Shown here piece after piece: positions 11,300-23,400 of a DNA stretch of 64,000 nt. Under the pieces are notes generated by a model. It saw only the letters and a list, made by a program, of their open reading frames with translations. It did not search any database and was not told the DNA's origin. A program made the translations under genes and the position numbers. Position 1 is the stretch's first letter, and each line of letters starts with the position of its first letter. The stretch is from the NCBI GenBank assembly GCA_003255065.1, contig QAOA01002234.1, positions 1 through 64,000 of the forward strand, read 5' to 3'. This stretch comes from Cercis canadensis. Taxonomy: Eukaryota; Streptophyta; Magnoliopsida; Fabales; Fabaceae.

Positions 11300-12820
11300 T
11301 TTAGGAAGATGACAAAAAGCCCACTAGACATGCATTAACTGGTTTCTCATTTCAGTTTCAACCAAAACTGCCAGAATATTATTGTAGACCCCAAAGACTG
11401 AGAAAATTATACCCATGGCTTTAAACTAGTCAACTATACTATTGATCAGTAGGGGAGGAGACATGCATCTGTGATGAATGACTTCAGGGTTTAGGCAGCT
11501 TGAACAGATGAACAATATTCTCTCAAGTCTTCATGCAAAAATAACTTGATTTTAGTTATCTCCTTTCTGGATTTTTTTGGTGTGTAAGGAGTCTGATTCC
11601 TTGTCAAAGAAGCATGGTAGATCCCTTTTCATTTATATCTTACGTGTTTTAAACAGTTAGATTCCTAGAGGTTTTGATGCAGGAAAGATGGGTCTTGGGG
11701 GCTTTCATAGGGTTGATATGTTCTGGCACAACTGTAGTGATGACTGAGAAAGTTGAGTGTTGGTTGTCCTACCATACTTATCTTATTATCCTTTTGATTT
11801 GTAATAGATTCTATTCTCATTTGTCAATGTTGGTCATTTGTCTACTTGGAAAATTTTTTGTTCCTACCCTGTGACGAATCCAGGGGGCACTGGACCCCAT
11901 GTTTCAAAATTTTTTACCAAATTGCTTTTATAATTTTTGAGAGCCTCCCACTTTTGTAGTTTTACCCGCCCCCAATTGAGTTATTTATGGATCCGTTCCT
12001 ACCGTAATACTAAGTGCTCAGTACTACTACCACTCAAAAAGCATCTACTAAATTGTCAAACAGAAGGTAACACCAGGGACCTCCTCCATCATAAGTCATT
12101 TTCCTCTTCCTCTTTGGTGGCAATTTCTTTGTTATGGCAACCAGTTTAAGGAATCTGAGTAGAAGATTGCCTCCAACTCTAAAATTCTTGTAGCAGCAGC
12201 CTCAAAAACATGCTTCCATAGAATTCTCTCTTTGGTTGAAGAGCATCTTCACTGAAATTTACTGCTTCCAACCTGATTTTCAACCGAAGAACTTCCAAAT
12301 TTATGTTATTAATTCTCTGTGTGAAGTCCCATTGTCATCTGTTTCAACTATCTTTTCTTCATTCTTGTCTTTGTTGAACCTAAAAGGAAAAAGAAAAAGA
12401 ATTATTTTGTATTGTCATATTTGAAATTTGAAGCATGCTAGAGTGAAGTTTAACGAGTTCACATTTCACTTCCCAGTAACATTCCACTTTGATTATTGAA
12501 AACCGTTCTCTCTTACCAGATTCCCAGTTGCTTTTGATATTTATATGTCTAATTGGTTATTCAATATGTGATGAAAAGGGAATCTTAAATCAGAATGCAA
12601 AATAAATTTTTCGAATTAACTGATTTTCTTCTCGGATCATAAAGTTCATCATTGTCTCTATCTGTCATCCTTATGCTGGCGAAATCAATTCCATATACTT
12701 CTCAATTATGATGTAATGGATGTTCTATTAGTCAACTACCCCATCTTAAATAATCCTCTAGCAATTTAGTTTTGCTTATATATATTTGCCTATGGATAAA
12801 TAGTAATTACAATTGTAATT
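11300..12820. other. No gene recognised
   Basis: Short open frames only, none with a recognisable domain. The phrase GGGGGCACTGGACCCCATGTTTC near 11880 is a small palindrome-like stretch of repeat character. Confidence 0.5.
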
Positions 12821-12824
12821 GAGG

Positions 12825-12905
12825 AGATTCCAACCGGGAATGGGATGAGAAAATCAATCTTATGATTGAAAGTACAGTCTACTGAGCTAGAACTCTTCAT
12901 TTTAG
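12825..12905 (-). mobile_element. SINE relic, family 1, copy 1
   Basis: On the minus strand the sequence begins GAGTTCTAGCTCAGTAGACT (A-box-like AGCTCAGTAG) and reaches GGTTGGAATC (B-box-like) about 45 bases later. Related copies lie at 14088-14185 (+) and 17160-17255 (-). The three share the same order of words, as expected for a tRNA-derived SINE. Confidence 0.5.
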
Positions 12906-13543
12906 TTTTGCTCCATGCAAAATAATTTCACTACCAGCACCCTGCTAAAATAAAGTTGGTGGGCCAGCTCACAAGTGGTACACATGTTACAGGTAAATGG
13001 ACAACTATAAATTATCTGAATTGTTCATTTTACTTAATGGATAATGGGCCCAATAAAATTAGACTATATAAATCACCTCAATAGTTAGTTGTGCTTGTGA
13101 AAACTATATGTAAACCTCAATCAATGCGAGGAGTGTTATTTTCGTAAATACTATTTTTTCCCTATTTAAGTGGTTAAAAACAAAATCTCAATAGCTAATG
13201 AACTATCCGAATAACAATGCAAGTGTGTCACTGCCACTGCCAGTGCAACAGATTAAAGAAATGATAAGTCATTTGCCTAATTACAGATAGAGTACATGAT
13301 TATATAGTTACATTTCAACTTTCAAGTATGTGGCTAATTTAAATTATGCACTAACATAACTACTAAGAACCTATTTCAGGAACAGAAAAGAAAACTAAGC
13401 ACCTAAAAACAAAGTAACTTCTGGAAAGCTTAATAATCACACGCAATGTGTAGAAGATGAAAGTCTTATTCGTTATATTCTTTTGAAAACGTTTTGCATG
13501 AATTATTCCATCACAAAACTTTTCAAAACGTACTAACAATATG

Positions 13544-13725
13544 TTGGCTCAGTGAAAACAGGTTGAGTTCCAAGACATTCTAGGTCAAAAATTCTAAGTT
13601 TGAATCCTTAGAGTCGCACTTGTTGTGAGGGATTTACTGATTACTATTCCCGTCCCGAACAAAGATTAGTCACATATCCAAAAGGTATAGGGATGCTCTA
13701 GGTGTAAACAAAAACAAAAAACTTC
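13544..13725 (+). mobile_element. SINE relic, family 2, copy 1
   Basis: Starts TTGGCTCAGTG (A-box-like), has AAGTTTGAATCC (B-box-like), then AGAGTCGCACTTGTTGTGAGGGATTTAC and ends in an A-rich tail AAACAAAAACAAAAAA. A diverged copy with the same order and its own A tail is at 18424-18595. Internal pol III boxes plus an A tail fit a SINE. Confidence 0.6.
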
Positions 13726-14087
13726 TATAAACTGTTTGCACGAAGTAAATTTTTCTTGCCGGGGAAGCTCCTTTGCTTCACAAAATAGTTAGTGCGTTGG
13801 AATATCGATAGAATGGATTTATTTCTTTCTCTTTGATAAAATAAAAGTAATTAATTGATCAAAGAATACAAATAGCAAGTGATAGGAAGGACTTGTAAAT
13901 CAGTGCAGAATCAATGGTGCCACTAAAACTATTTGGGAAAAATTAATTGAAGGTGTGAAAATGAAGAAAAAGATCATGTGATTTGTCCACCATGAATTAT
14001 TACCAAAATACGAACAGTAGAGCATTTTGGTTGTTTTGTTTATATATGAACATGATAACTCCATACTAAACACAATAATTAAATAAG

Positions 14088-14185
14088 AGTTCTAGCTCAG
14101 TAAAACGTACCTCTAATCATAAAACTAGTCTCCTCACTCTCCCTTTTCGGTTCAAATTTTTTCGATTGCAAATGTAATTGCTACT
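14088..14185 (+). mobile_element. SINE relic, family 1, copy 2
   Basis: GAGTTCTAGCTCAGTAAAAC followed by TCATAAAACTAGTCTCCTCAC and TTCGGTTCAAATT (B box region). Opposite orientation to the copies at 12825 and 17160. Confidence 0.5.
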
Positions 14186-14859
14186 TATCTATAGGTTAAA
14201 AAAAAAACACTAACTATATATTTATTTTTTATACATGATAACTACATATATAAAAACTACATAATTAAAGGGGTATTTTAGTCATTTTTCAAGTAGACAA
14301 AGAACATCATCTGTTTAGCGGAAAGATATGAACCTAAGTCCTTTTCTCAATTTTTTTTTTTCTTTATCAACCACAAAAAGATAACTTTTTCCATTAAAAA
14401 AAATCCAAACAAAGCCTAGAACAAGTAACAAGTAAGTGGTAAAATGAGTTTGCAGTGACACCAATCCAGCATTGATGGTGCTAAAAATCAAACTATCCGA
14501 AGTCAAACCTCCGCCACCATCAGTGCAATAAACTGCAAAAAGACCGTCATTGCTGATCACGCCAGTGATGTGCATATTATTGACTTTAAAAAACTCTCCG
14601 TTTGTGTGTGTCTATGTTGAATATGAAAGTTGTAAGAAAATTACACATAGGAAAGTGACCAAATAAGTTAAGTACTACAAGGTAGAGAGACAGTTGGGGT
14701 CAGTTTCCACACCGCCACACCGACCACCGCGTCACGCACGCCACCGGACCACAGAATAATTAATGTTATTTTAATTACAAAAACATTTATTTCACACTAC
14801 TTATACTCACACTATTGCACACTTACAAATGTTGCACTGTGTAGATTTAATTAGTTTAA

Positions 14860-15030
14860 AGTGTGTGAAACTGTATAAGGTGGTTGTTAAGCTATTTATT
14901 TTTCAAAGCGGTTAGCGCTATATTATTTTTTTATTAAGGAATTTTAATAAAACTCACGTCTTAAAATTGATATCATTGTAAAAATCTTAAAAAATAAGTC
15001 ATTCAATATAAGTCGGAATATTTAAATAGT
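14860..15030. repeat. Partial copy of palindromic MITE family C
   Basis: AAAACTCACGTCTTAAAATTGATATCATTGTAAAAATCTTAAAAAATAAGTCA here matches one arm of the element at 18955-19255. Only one arm is clear. The rest of 15030-15770 shows no gene. Confidence 0.45.
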
Positions 15031-15770
15031 GCGAGTCTGAAGAGTGTTGCTCCTTTGATAACTTGCCATCTAAGTCACTATGTTTCAAAAGGTCTTTAAA
15101 TCTTTAATTACGTACGTTACTTTCTAAGTAGGTGGCTACCAACTAATGTTTCATTCCATTCGACGCTAGCTAAGGGAGCTAAATGTTTGACTTTTGGTAG
15201 TTAAGTGCTTATTTCTTTATTTTACTTATTTGCTTATATATGTTTTACGTGGGCAAATAATTTAAAGGCATGGAACATCTATTTGCATGATTCGCTGCTA
15301 AAAGTTCATATCACGTAATATAATATATTATAGTTTCATTGATCTCATGTCTTTAGTCAGCAATGGTAACTAGCTTAAGGTAAGGATATGAAGTTACTTA
15401 TCAGTGGCTTCACATTAACGTATAAGATTTTAGCGTTTAAGCCCATGGATTACGTAGATATAGGTGTAACTGACAATCCAATTACTTAAATAATGGGACA
15501 AACAATAAATTATATATAAAAGAATTAAAATATATATTGGAACTGTCTCCAACCAAATGATGTGATGCTAAATGGATTTTATGTTTATCAATAATCATTT
15601 ATTAGTTTTAGTTTTGACGTGTAGAATTAATTAGTTGGTGCTTAATCAATATTATTTGAAAAAAAAAAAGTTTTAATTAATATAGCTTTCGAAAATAAAT
15701 AAAGAAATTATTGAATATTTGAAGTATAATTGGAAAATTTACTTTAATAATATATTTTTATAAATTATTT

Positions 15771-15998
15771 ATACAAATGGGACAATTTTCAAACTATTTA
15801 CTTAAAATGAGCACTTTTGAATATTTTAACGAATGTGAAATATGGAAAAATCCAGACAGTGAACACGCTTTAGAGGTAAAATGTGTTCCTTTTCACTGCT
15901 GGCTTTTTTCACTTTTCACTTTCGTTAAAAAATTAATAAAATATTTAAAAGTGTCTATTTTAGGTAAATAGTTTGAAAATTGTCTTATTTGTGTAAAA
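15771..15998. mobile_element. Palindromic MITE with long inverted ends
   Basis: The first 70 bases (ACAAATGGGACAATTTTCAAACTATTTAC...) are repeated in inverted form at the right end (GTAAATAGTTTGAAAATTGTCTTATTTGT). Total length about 228 bases, non-coding, so a fold-back MITE. The 64-codon frame inside it is a by-product. I could not fix the target-site duplication. Confidence 0.75.
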
Positions 15999-16202
15999 GT
16001 TTACAAAAATGTATTATTTCAGTCAATTAGCCAGTATAATTATTAATTCATAATTGGTGGAAAAATTTTAATATGTAAATGAGACAAATTGATGGTCTAA
16101 GAGTGTAAAATTTTATACTTTTATTAATGGAGAATAATAAATGGGTCTCACCTTAACTCGATTCTAGTGGGAAAATCAATTGTAATTTTCTGGTAAACAT
16201 TC

Positions 16203-16305
16203 TAGTAGGATAAAGATGATGACAAGATAGAAACCTCAAGCTTAGGATAAAGATGATGACAAAATAGAAACCTCAAACTTAGGATAAAGATGAGACAAGA
16301 AATAA
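16203..16305 (+). repeat. Tandem repeat, unit about 41 bases, 2.5 copies
   Basis: AGGATAAAGATGATGACAAGATAGAAACCTCAAGCTT is followed by a near-identical second unit and a partial third (AGGATAAAGATGAGACAAGA). Confidence 0.85.
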
Positions 16306-16939
16306 AATTATCTTCCTCACTTTTGTTCCAAAACAAATTCTCTTGCTCACCTTTTTTTATAGATGAATTTGGAATCTCTAAAGACGTGCACCTTAGATAG
16401 TAAAGTATATGAAGATAAACTATAAATGAAAAATCTAGCAATCAAGATTCTAATAGAATAAATGCACTTTTGTTATTGATAATTATCCAAACGCAGTTTC
16501 CTCTTTGAAGAATACCACTTACTTTAAAGAATTAAGACGACATCCAAATAGTTCCATAATTTAACATGGATAAACCTCAGGTGCATGTACCTAGCTATGC
16601 GTACAAATACGAGTATGCAATACGTATTTCATTGACAAAGACATATAATACTGTTCAATTTGAACACTCAATACTAATTTTAACTCTCAAGTGGATTGTG
16701 TGAAACTTAATTCTTAATTGGAAGGTCAACTTTTGCTTTGAGCTTGACCAAGAAGCAAAGAGCAGCTTCATTCTAAGTTGCTCTACAATTAGGAAAAGTT
16801 AGACCAAACTACTCAGCTCCCAGCTGGACCAACTGTTCTAGCTATCTACTCAGCTAACCGTCTCGTCTACACTATCTAGAAACGTTTACCAAAACATATA
16901 ACTCTCTGAATAGTATATAGCAGTCTTTATGGCGTGCAA

Positions 16940-16986
16940 ATAACCCTAAACCCGTTTTTTACCAAAAAAAAAACCCTAAACCCGTT
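16940..16986 (+). promoter_or_regulatory. Pair of telo-box-like motifs
   Basis: AACCCTAAACCCGTT occurs twice, about 30 bases apart, separated by an A run. AAACCCTAA telo-boxes are enhancer-like sites in plant growth gene promoters, but no gene starts next to these, so they may be a chance short duplication or interstitial telomere-like sequence. Confidence 0.35.
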
Positions 16987-17159
16987 CAAGTTGTTTACTT
17001 TTTGTCAATTCCTTTTATCCAATTTCATTCTATGACATCAAACTAGAATGAGCCTCCCAATACAACAAAACCAAGGAATTATTTTAAGTAGATACAATTG
17101 GTACAATAGTGTATTACACCGGTATGTTTTTCTTTTGTTGGAGATACATAACAATTGCA

Positions 17160-17255
17160 TTTTGGGTAATCAAGAGAATTCGAATCGGGAAAAGGAGTGA
17201 AGAGATCAGCCTTATATAACTGAGAGTACATTCTACTGAACTAAAACTCTTCCTC
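17160..17255 (-). mobile_element. SINE relic, family 1, copy 3
   Basis: Reads on the minus strand GAGTTTTAGTTCAGTAGAATGT, then CCCGATTCGAATTCTC (B box). The same word order as copies 1 and 2. Confidence 0.5.
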
Positions 17256-18174
17256 ATTTGCACCAGTTTGTTTATTATGCTAATAAAAAGTCATTTAAAA
17301 TATGTATGGGATACTCAAAAAATTAATATGGGGATTCTGAATTCTCAAGCATCTTATATATTCTCAAATAATAATACAAGCATTCCATAGATTTTATATT
17401 TAAAATATCAGAGTATCCTACATTGTAGTATGACAAATACCAATATACAAAGGATTCCCTATAAATATGTGTTTTTTGTAAGAGGATATGTAATAAAATT
17501 AAGTATACACAAATGGCAACAAACTTTTTTTCTTGGGTTGAGAATAACTTCAATGTTTCAAGGAAATAATGTATTTTATAATTAAATAACTAAAGAATTA
17601 ATCGTAACTATAAGTTAGAAATTGCACTGATATAACCCCTAAAAAATGGAGGGTAGCACTATTATCCACTCTAAAATTTTAATTTAGACATAAGTAACCA
17701 ATGTTTTATAGCTCTTATTATAAAAATCTTAAAAAATTAAAGTAATATAGTTTGAGTCAAAACATTGAACTCGAGCTAACGTGCATAAATTGGAACAAAA
17801 AATAAAAGTATTATTTCCTATAAACTTTTTTATATTTTTTTAATTAATCTAATTTATGTCACTTTTGTTAGTATTTGATTATTTTCATTCACATTAAATT
17901 ACTCTAATTGATGAGAGCTTTGCACTAAGTCTAAAAAAATGAACTAATTTGATACAAAATAAAAAATTTAAGGAGATAATAATTTTTCCCACTTCAGAGA
18001 AATAATAGTGTAACAGTTTCTTGTAAGTTACTAAGAAAACCTCTGCCAACTTTCCACTTTATTTCTTCTGCCGACTAAAATAGTTGAGATAGCTATGTCA
18101 TTAATGTAATAGCTAGTTCCCACTTATTGTACCAATTTTCTTTGAAGAAGCATCCAAGAAAAGCCTTTTTCTTC

Positions 18175-18335
18175 TAGTCCTTTAGGCTTTAGCCTAGGAT
18201 GCAAGAAAACGTTATTTTATTTTATTATGAAGCTTCCCTAGGCATATAGCTAAGTCCTTCCTTTAGGCTTTAGTCAAGGATCCAAGAAAAAGTTGTTTTA
18301 TTTTATTATGAAGCTTCCCTAGGCATAGCTAAGGG
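18175..18335 (+). repeat. Tandem duplication, unit about 80 bases
   Basis: CCTTTAGGCTTTAGCCTAGGATGCAAGAAAA...TTATTTTATTATGAAGCTTCCCTAGGCATA is repeated once with a few changes (second unit from about 18258). No coding sense. Confidence 0.85.
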
Positions 18336-18423
18336 TTTAAATAATATATGGTCCAAAATCTATGTCTAGCTTACAGCAAAGGAGAGAAAATTGTTACCAA
18401 TAAAGTATTTATTTAGTGAAAGC

Positions 18424-18595
18424 AGAAAGTAGACTTAGTTTTAAGGTATTTTACATCAAAAATCATGAGTTTAAATTTTTAGAGTCGCACTTATTGAGAG
18501 AGATTTACATGTTATTACTTTTGTCCTGAATAGACATTAATCACGTATTTAAAGGATGTAAAAATATCTTAAATGTAAACTAAAAAAAAAAAAAA
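18424..18595 (+). mobile_element. SINE relic, family 2, copy 2
   Basis: Carries AGAGTCGCACTTATTGAGAGAGATTTAC and ends in a run of A, parallel to the copy at 13544-13725 but more diverged. Confidence 0.5.
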
Positions 18596-18954
18596 TTGTT
18601 AAAGGAGAACTTGATGGTAACTATGAGGTAATGGATGATGATGGCAATGAGGGTGATCACAACCATTAACTAAAGTCTACTGTAATTAGTTACTCTGTGG
18701 ACTCACTAGTTCATTATCTTATTTACCAAGTAACTTAGATAAACCTCGCGTCACAAGCCATTAAAAGATAATACATGATAAGGGTTGCAAAGAAAGTCAA
18801 CTGAGACAAAAAAGAACTGTCATTTTCTTATGTTTATTTGGAAGTAAAGAAAGCCAAATTTTCTATCAGATACCTGCAGAAAGTTGAGGCAGCATCAAAA
18901 TTTGTCACAATCAGCTGGGGTAATTAGTCACGGAAATTCTATATATATATATAT

Positions 18955-19255
18955 ACACGCATTTTCATTGAAAAAGTTTCGGTAGAACTTACGTTCTAAA
19001 ATTAGTATCATTATAAAGATTTTAAAAATTAAGTCACTCAATATAAGTTAAATTTTAAAATAATTTATGTGTCAAAAAAGTCACTAGTCTGCATTAGCAC
19101 TTTTTTGTATTGTTTTGTTTATGTATTTTATAGAAAACTAATTATTCTGACTTACACTGTATGATTTATTTTTTAAAAATCTTGGCAATGATATCAATTT
19201 TAAAAAGTGGGTCTCATCACAACTCTTTCAATAAAAGAGGTGGTATAGCATTACC
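18955..19255. mobile_element. Palindromic MITE, family C
   Basis: The left arm (CATTTTCATTGAAAAAGTTTCGG...CTAAAATTAGTATCATTATAAAGATTTT) is matched in inverted form by the right arm (AAAATCTTGGCAATGATATCAATTTTAAAA...CTCTTTCAATAAAAG). About 300 bases with arms of about 90. A one-armed relative lies at 14860-15030 and a weaker one around 17655-17760. Sequence from 19255 to 20750 shows no gene. Confidence 0.65.
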
Positions 19256-20755
19256 CTTTTAAAAGGAAGTAACTTAGCTATATGTATGTGTGTGAGAGAG
19301 AGAGAGAGAGAGAAAATAAACAATTTGAAAGGAACATATGTGAAGCACATGGCTACCATATTTTTAGTCTATTTCATTGATTTTAGTGGTAAGCGCTTAT
19401 TCTTACTCAACCAGCACTAGCTACCAAGAACTGTTTATGCATTAAGAGATTTCTTAACAAAAATTTTGAAGATGTGTGAATGAGAAAAAGTGATTATAGC
19501 TAGTAAGAGGACTTCTAGATGGCAGCCACCACTAGATAGAATTTAAAGTTTTATTTTTTGCGTTGCACTGCACGACAGTGGAGCAGTTTGGAAATTAATT
19601 CCCTTCTAGAAATGTATGACCAAGGATCTGTTCTTTATTTGGTGACAACACTAAGTTAATTAATTGATAAATGGCATATAACTAAATCGAGTCAAAGATA
19701 TACATCTCACATTATTTTTTTCGTAAATTTAAATAATAAGATATAAACAATTATTTATATCAAATGTTTGCTTATCACGCCAAAGAAACGGTTTACATCA
19801 GATATAAAAACTAAATTTTCGTATAAGTTTGTGGTCAAAATTATGAAAAATGTTTAGAAAATAAATAAGGTATCAATCATAATTAACTAAAATACAGTGC
19901 AATAAGTTGATTAGAAGGTTCCAATTCCATGTATGGACACCTGTTTTGCCTCGATATCGGTCATTCATTGATGTCTCATAATTAATTCTTTCAATGAAAA
20001 ATAAGGAAATCAATTTTTTATTATTGCAATTCTATATGATAATTTATTTAAAAAACCTAAAAAATTGTTTATGAACTATACTTTGTGGTCCCACTGCTTA
20101 TTATAAAAGCCATCGTTTTCTTTTGCTTAATCAAAGTTTTACCATCCAATATACACCCATTAATCGATTTTAACAACAGTAAATAAACAATTTCTTGTAA
20201 TATATTTTATTAGCAGATAACAAGTTAAAAAATAGAGATTACCGTCTAATAATTCATGAATCCAAACACATGATGACGTAACAAAATTATGTTTCCTCTC
20301 AAAATAATTAGTTAATATTATATAGTGTTTAAGAAGGCTTAACACATTCATTCCTCAATTTTTTTGAAAAATTAATATGGCTCCTTAAGCCCTCTAACAA
20401 TTTAGTTCAAGATCCGCCACTGTTAATAGAACCATCCAAGATTATTCTATTGGTTCACTTGCTTAATGAATTTACCCAAAAGTTTATCTGGATGTTCTTC
20501 CCCTCTAAATTACTTTTGGGGAAGGGAAACATTAGTAGTATTAATTATAAAAGATTTCATATATAATTTCTGGGTCTATGTAGCTGCAAGTAAAAATACC
20601 ATGTATTCATGTCCTAAAGAAATGAACAAATCTAAATACAGTATCACCAAAAGGAAAACAAATGGAAGGTGTAAAACAAAAAAAAAAAAAAAAAAAAAAA
20701 AGAACATCAACTGCCTATGATACACTGTACCATCAAGAACACTCAACAGATCTCA

Positions 20756-21313
20756 TCAATAGAAGCAATCAACCAAAGGAGTTGCCTTTCCAATCCTCAA
20801 AATCTGCAAATCATTCTCTAATGGTGTCAAATTCAAATCCATAAACAAAACTCTCTTGGCGTTAACCTTCTTCTTGGTAACTGGAGATGAATCAAAACTA
20901 CTACCACTACTAGTACTCAAAGTAATAGAATTACTAGTGTTCAAGTTTCCATTCAAAGCTGCTGCTCTATGCCTCCTCATGTGACCTCCCAAAGCTTGCC
21001 CTATTGCAAACTCCAATCCACAAATGGAGCACTCATGTGTTTTAGGTTTCACCGGCGAACCATGATTAAGCAACTCATGACTATCAAGTTCTGATCCTTC
21101 TCCGGCCATCAACCGCGGCTTCTTGTGGCTCGCGCGGTGGCCGCCGAGGGCTTGAAACGACGGAAACTGCCGGTTACAGGTCTTGCACTCAAAGACACGG
21201 TGGCTATAATTTGAAGAATTAGAATATGACGCCTCAAATTTGCCTCCTTCACGAGAAAGTAACATCAAACAATTGGCCATGGTTAAGTTATCAATCTCTC
21301 TTTCTCTCTTCAT
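20756..21313 (-). CDS. ZAT11: ZAT11-like C2H2 zinc-finger transcriptional repressor
   Basis: An intronless gene of 185 codons. I start at the ATG at 21311-21313 (MKREREIDNL); the frame upstream has only a GTG. It has two C2H2 fingers of the plant C1-2i class: C43, C46, H59, H63 and C95, C98, H111, H115, each with the plant-specific QALGGH helix (54-59 and 106-111). A leucine-rich L-box-like stretch (ANCLMLLS, residues 13-20) lies at the start, and a DLNLTP EAR repression motif at 159-164, followed by LENDL as in Arabidopsis ZAT11. Proteins of this group bind DNA in the nucleus and recruit co-repressors through EAR; many are rapidly induced by wounding, oxidative or osmotic stress. ZAT12 is the main alternative, but MKRER at the start and DLNLTPLENDL favour ZAT11. 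All key residues are present. Confidence 0.93.
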   Translation of the reverse strand: MKREREIDNLTMANCLMLLSREGGKFEASYSNSSNYSHRVFECKTCNRQFPSFQALGGHRASHKKPRLMAGEGSELDSHELLNHGSPVKPKTHECSICGLEFAIGQALGGHMRRHRAAALNGNLNTSNSITLSTSSGSSFDSSPVTKKKVNAKRVLFMDLNLTPLENDLQILRIGKATPLVDCFY

Positions 21314-21435
21314 CACTAAAGAATTTGTAGAAAGAATTGAAATATTGGTTTTTGAAGGTGTGGAAATAGATGGGGTTTTGAAGAAGAAGAAGAAACTAGT
21401 GGAATTGGAAATTTTGGAGTCATAAGAGGGTGTGA

Positions 21436-21445
21436 TATTTATAAA
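21436..21445 (-). promoter_or_regulatory. TATA box of the ZAT11-like gene
   Basis: TTTATAAATA on the minus strand, about 125 bases upstream of the ATG, is a good plant TATA box at a plausible distance for a short 5' UTR. Confidence 0.6.
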
Positions 21446-22184
21446 GGGTGAGCTTGGCTTTTTTTTTGTTAGGGTTAGCTTAAGAGTGTGAGAGACTTGT
21501 AATAGTTGACATTTCTGTTCTGAATGAATGGCACACTATACTTGTGACTTTGATTTCTTGTAAATTAAGGAAGTGAAGACTGGTGGGGCAATTAAAGTAG
21601 GTGATATTCTGGGACGTGGTTTTGTTTGGGGACAGATAATATTAATTTTGAAAGAGTTGAATAAATTAGAGGTTAAGGCTTGTTTGGTGTGAAAAAGCGG
21701 GAGAAGAACACGTAAGCATGACCGCGTAGCTGAGTCAAACACAGCCAAACTAATCGTGAATCATGGGTGACGAGCTAGCGTGACAGCGTTGTTTGGAATA
21801 GTAGAAAGCTGACATTTTCAAGAATTCTAGAAATTCTAATTTTTTGTTGGTGATAAGTATGAATAAGAAAGTAGTAAAGCTATATATTAGTATATATATT
21901 TGACCTAATTTATATATATATTTTTTTACTAAAAGTTTAAGGTAAAAATAGGCTATCTTTTTTAAGATCAGGGCATACGACAGACTTCAACAAAAATTTA
22001 TAATAATATTTACATATTGCTTGCGAATAAAAAATTACTATCACAATTTACATTTAAGTAAGTTTGCTTAATTTTTAAATATGTAATATATAAGTATTTT
22101 GTAGATGTGTAGTAAGTATTTTTCAAAAGAGTAGTGGAAGACTTGATTTGGAATCACCAGAAGAACATGTGGGGCTGACAGCTG

Positions 22185-22240
22185 ACTTCCAACTTCCAAC
22201 TTCCAAGTTCAAACTANCAACTTCCAAGTTCCAACTATCT
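22185..22240 (+). repeat. 10-11-base minisatellite with N at 22217
   Basis: Repeats of the type CTTCCAAxTTCCAA. The N falls between two near-identical units (CAACTTCCAAGTTCAAACTA and CAACTTCCAAGTTCCAACTA), which suggests an unmerged assembly join. Confidence 0.8.
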
Positions 22241-22639
22241 AGATCAAGCACTGATTTGCTTTGTCCTTCTCCATTTTTTTTGTTGACTAACAGAATATTA
22301 TGTGCCCAAAATTTTTTAAGATATTAAACACCAACTTCAATATTAGTGTTTCATAAAAGAAAATTAAAAAATTACCATAGTGAAATAATAAAGAAGCCTT
22401 GAAAATAGTAGAGATAAAAACAGAATTATTGAAATGAGGAAGAATATGACAACGTGGTAAACACAAAATAACATTTTTAATTATCACTAAACCCATTAAT
22501 TAATCATACAATGTGCTTTGAACTTGACCAACGTTAGACGTGGTGTAACCAAACTACGTATAGATTAGGGCAAGTGCACAACTACATTGTTGGTGGGGGA
22601 CGGTGGCAACCCCAAAAGCCAGAAAAAAGTCTATTATTT

Positions 22640-22860
22640 ATTTATTTTAGTTATGATTTTAGATTCGAATACAAAAACCTGTAAATCTTGAGGATTACTT
22701 TAGTACTATTCAACTACAAATAGTTTGATAAAAGAAAATGTTTATTTTTTTTTTTTTGGTACGTTTGAGCGATTTTGAGTTCGACCATAGAATTCACAAA
22801 TTTTACAGATGATTTCAGTACCACTCGATTACAAGTCGTTTGATAAACAAAATGCCTATA
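22640..22860 (+). repeat. Two diverged direct copies of a short repeat
   Basis: ATTACTTTAGTACTATTCAACTACAAATAGTTTGATAAA and, about 110 bases later, GATTTCAGTACCACTCGATTACAAGTCGTTTGATAAA. Both are preceded by a TTCGA(A/C) B-box-like word, so decayed SINE copies are possible. Confidence 0.4.
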
Positions 22861-23349
22861 GATATATAATGATGGATGCAGAAGTTAGCTCCCTAAAGAA
22901 TTTCAAATTGGGACAGCCAAGATTCAAGATGGAAAGCCTTCTTCACTCACCAATTAATATTAAAAGCCATCCCAATGAAAAAAATAGTAATGATATTTGC
23001 ATAACACTTAGACTTATATTGATATAGTTAGTACATCTAAATTTAATTAGGCTCACACAAATTTTTTTTCTGGCTCATATTTTACCAACTTATCCATTGT
23101 GACATAGTGTAAGAGTTAATAGTGTGCATTAAGAATTTCTCATAAAAAAATGCTTTTAGTTTAGATCTTAGATTCTTTCACCACACTTGGATCCCATTTG
23201 GATAAACAACTTATTTAAGCAGTTATATAAGAAGACCTTTTATGAGAAGCTTTTATATCATAACCTTATTTTAATTAATTAAGTTATTTAGTGTTTGGAT
23301 ACATACTTAAAAAATTCTTTTAAAGGTTGGGTCTTAAAGGTAGGAGATG

Positions 23350-23400
23350 AAATATTGGATTTCTACAGAATNAAATGTTGGATTTCTACAGAATTTCTAA
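23350..23400 (+). other. Short direct repeat around N at 23372
   Basis: GAAATATTGGATTTCTACAGAAT, then N, then AAATGTTGGATTTCTACAGAAT. The same signature as the other N positions. Region 22860-24400 has no recognised gene. Confidence 0.75.

Noticed and set aside
14315-14575. 86-codon minus-strand frame starting MHITGVISNDGLF
   Set aside because: The first 50 residues look protein-like, but no family is recognised and the rest is low-complexity; insufficient support for a gene.
16203-16305. CRISPR-like array
   Set aside because: Units are directly adjacent without spacers, and the genome is that of a plant.
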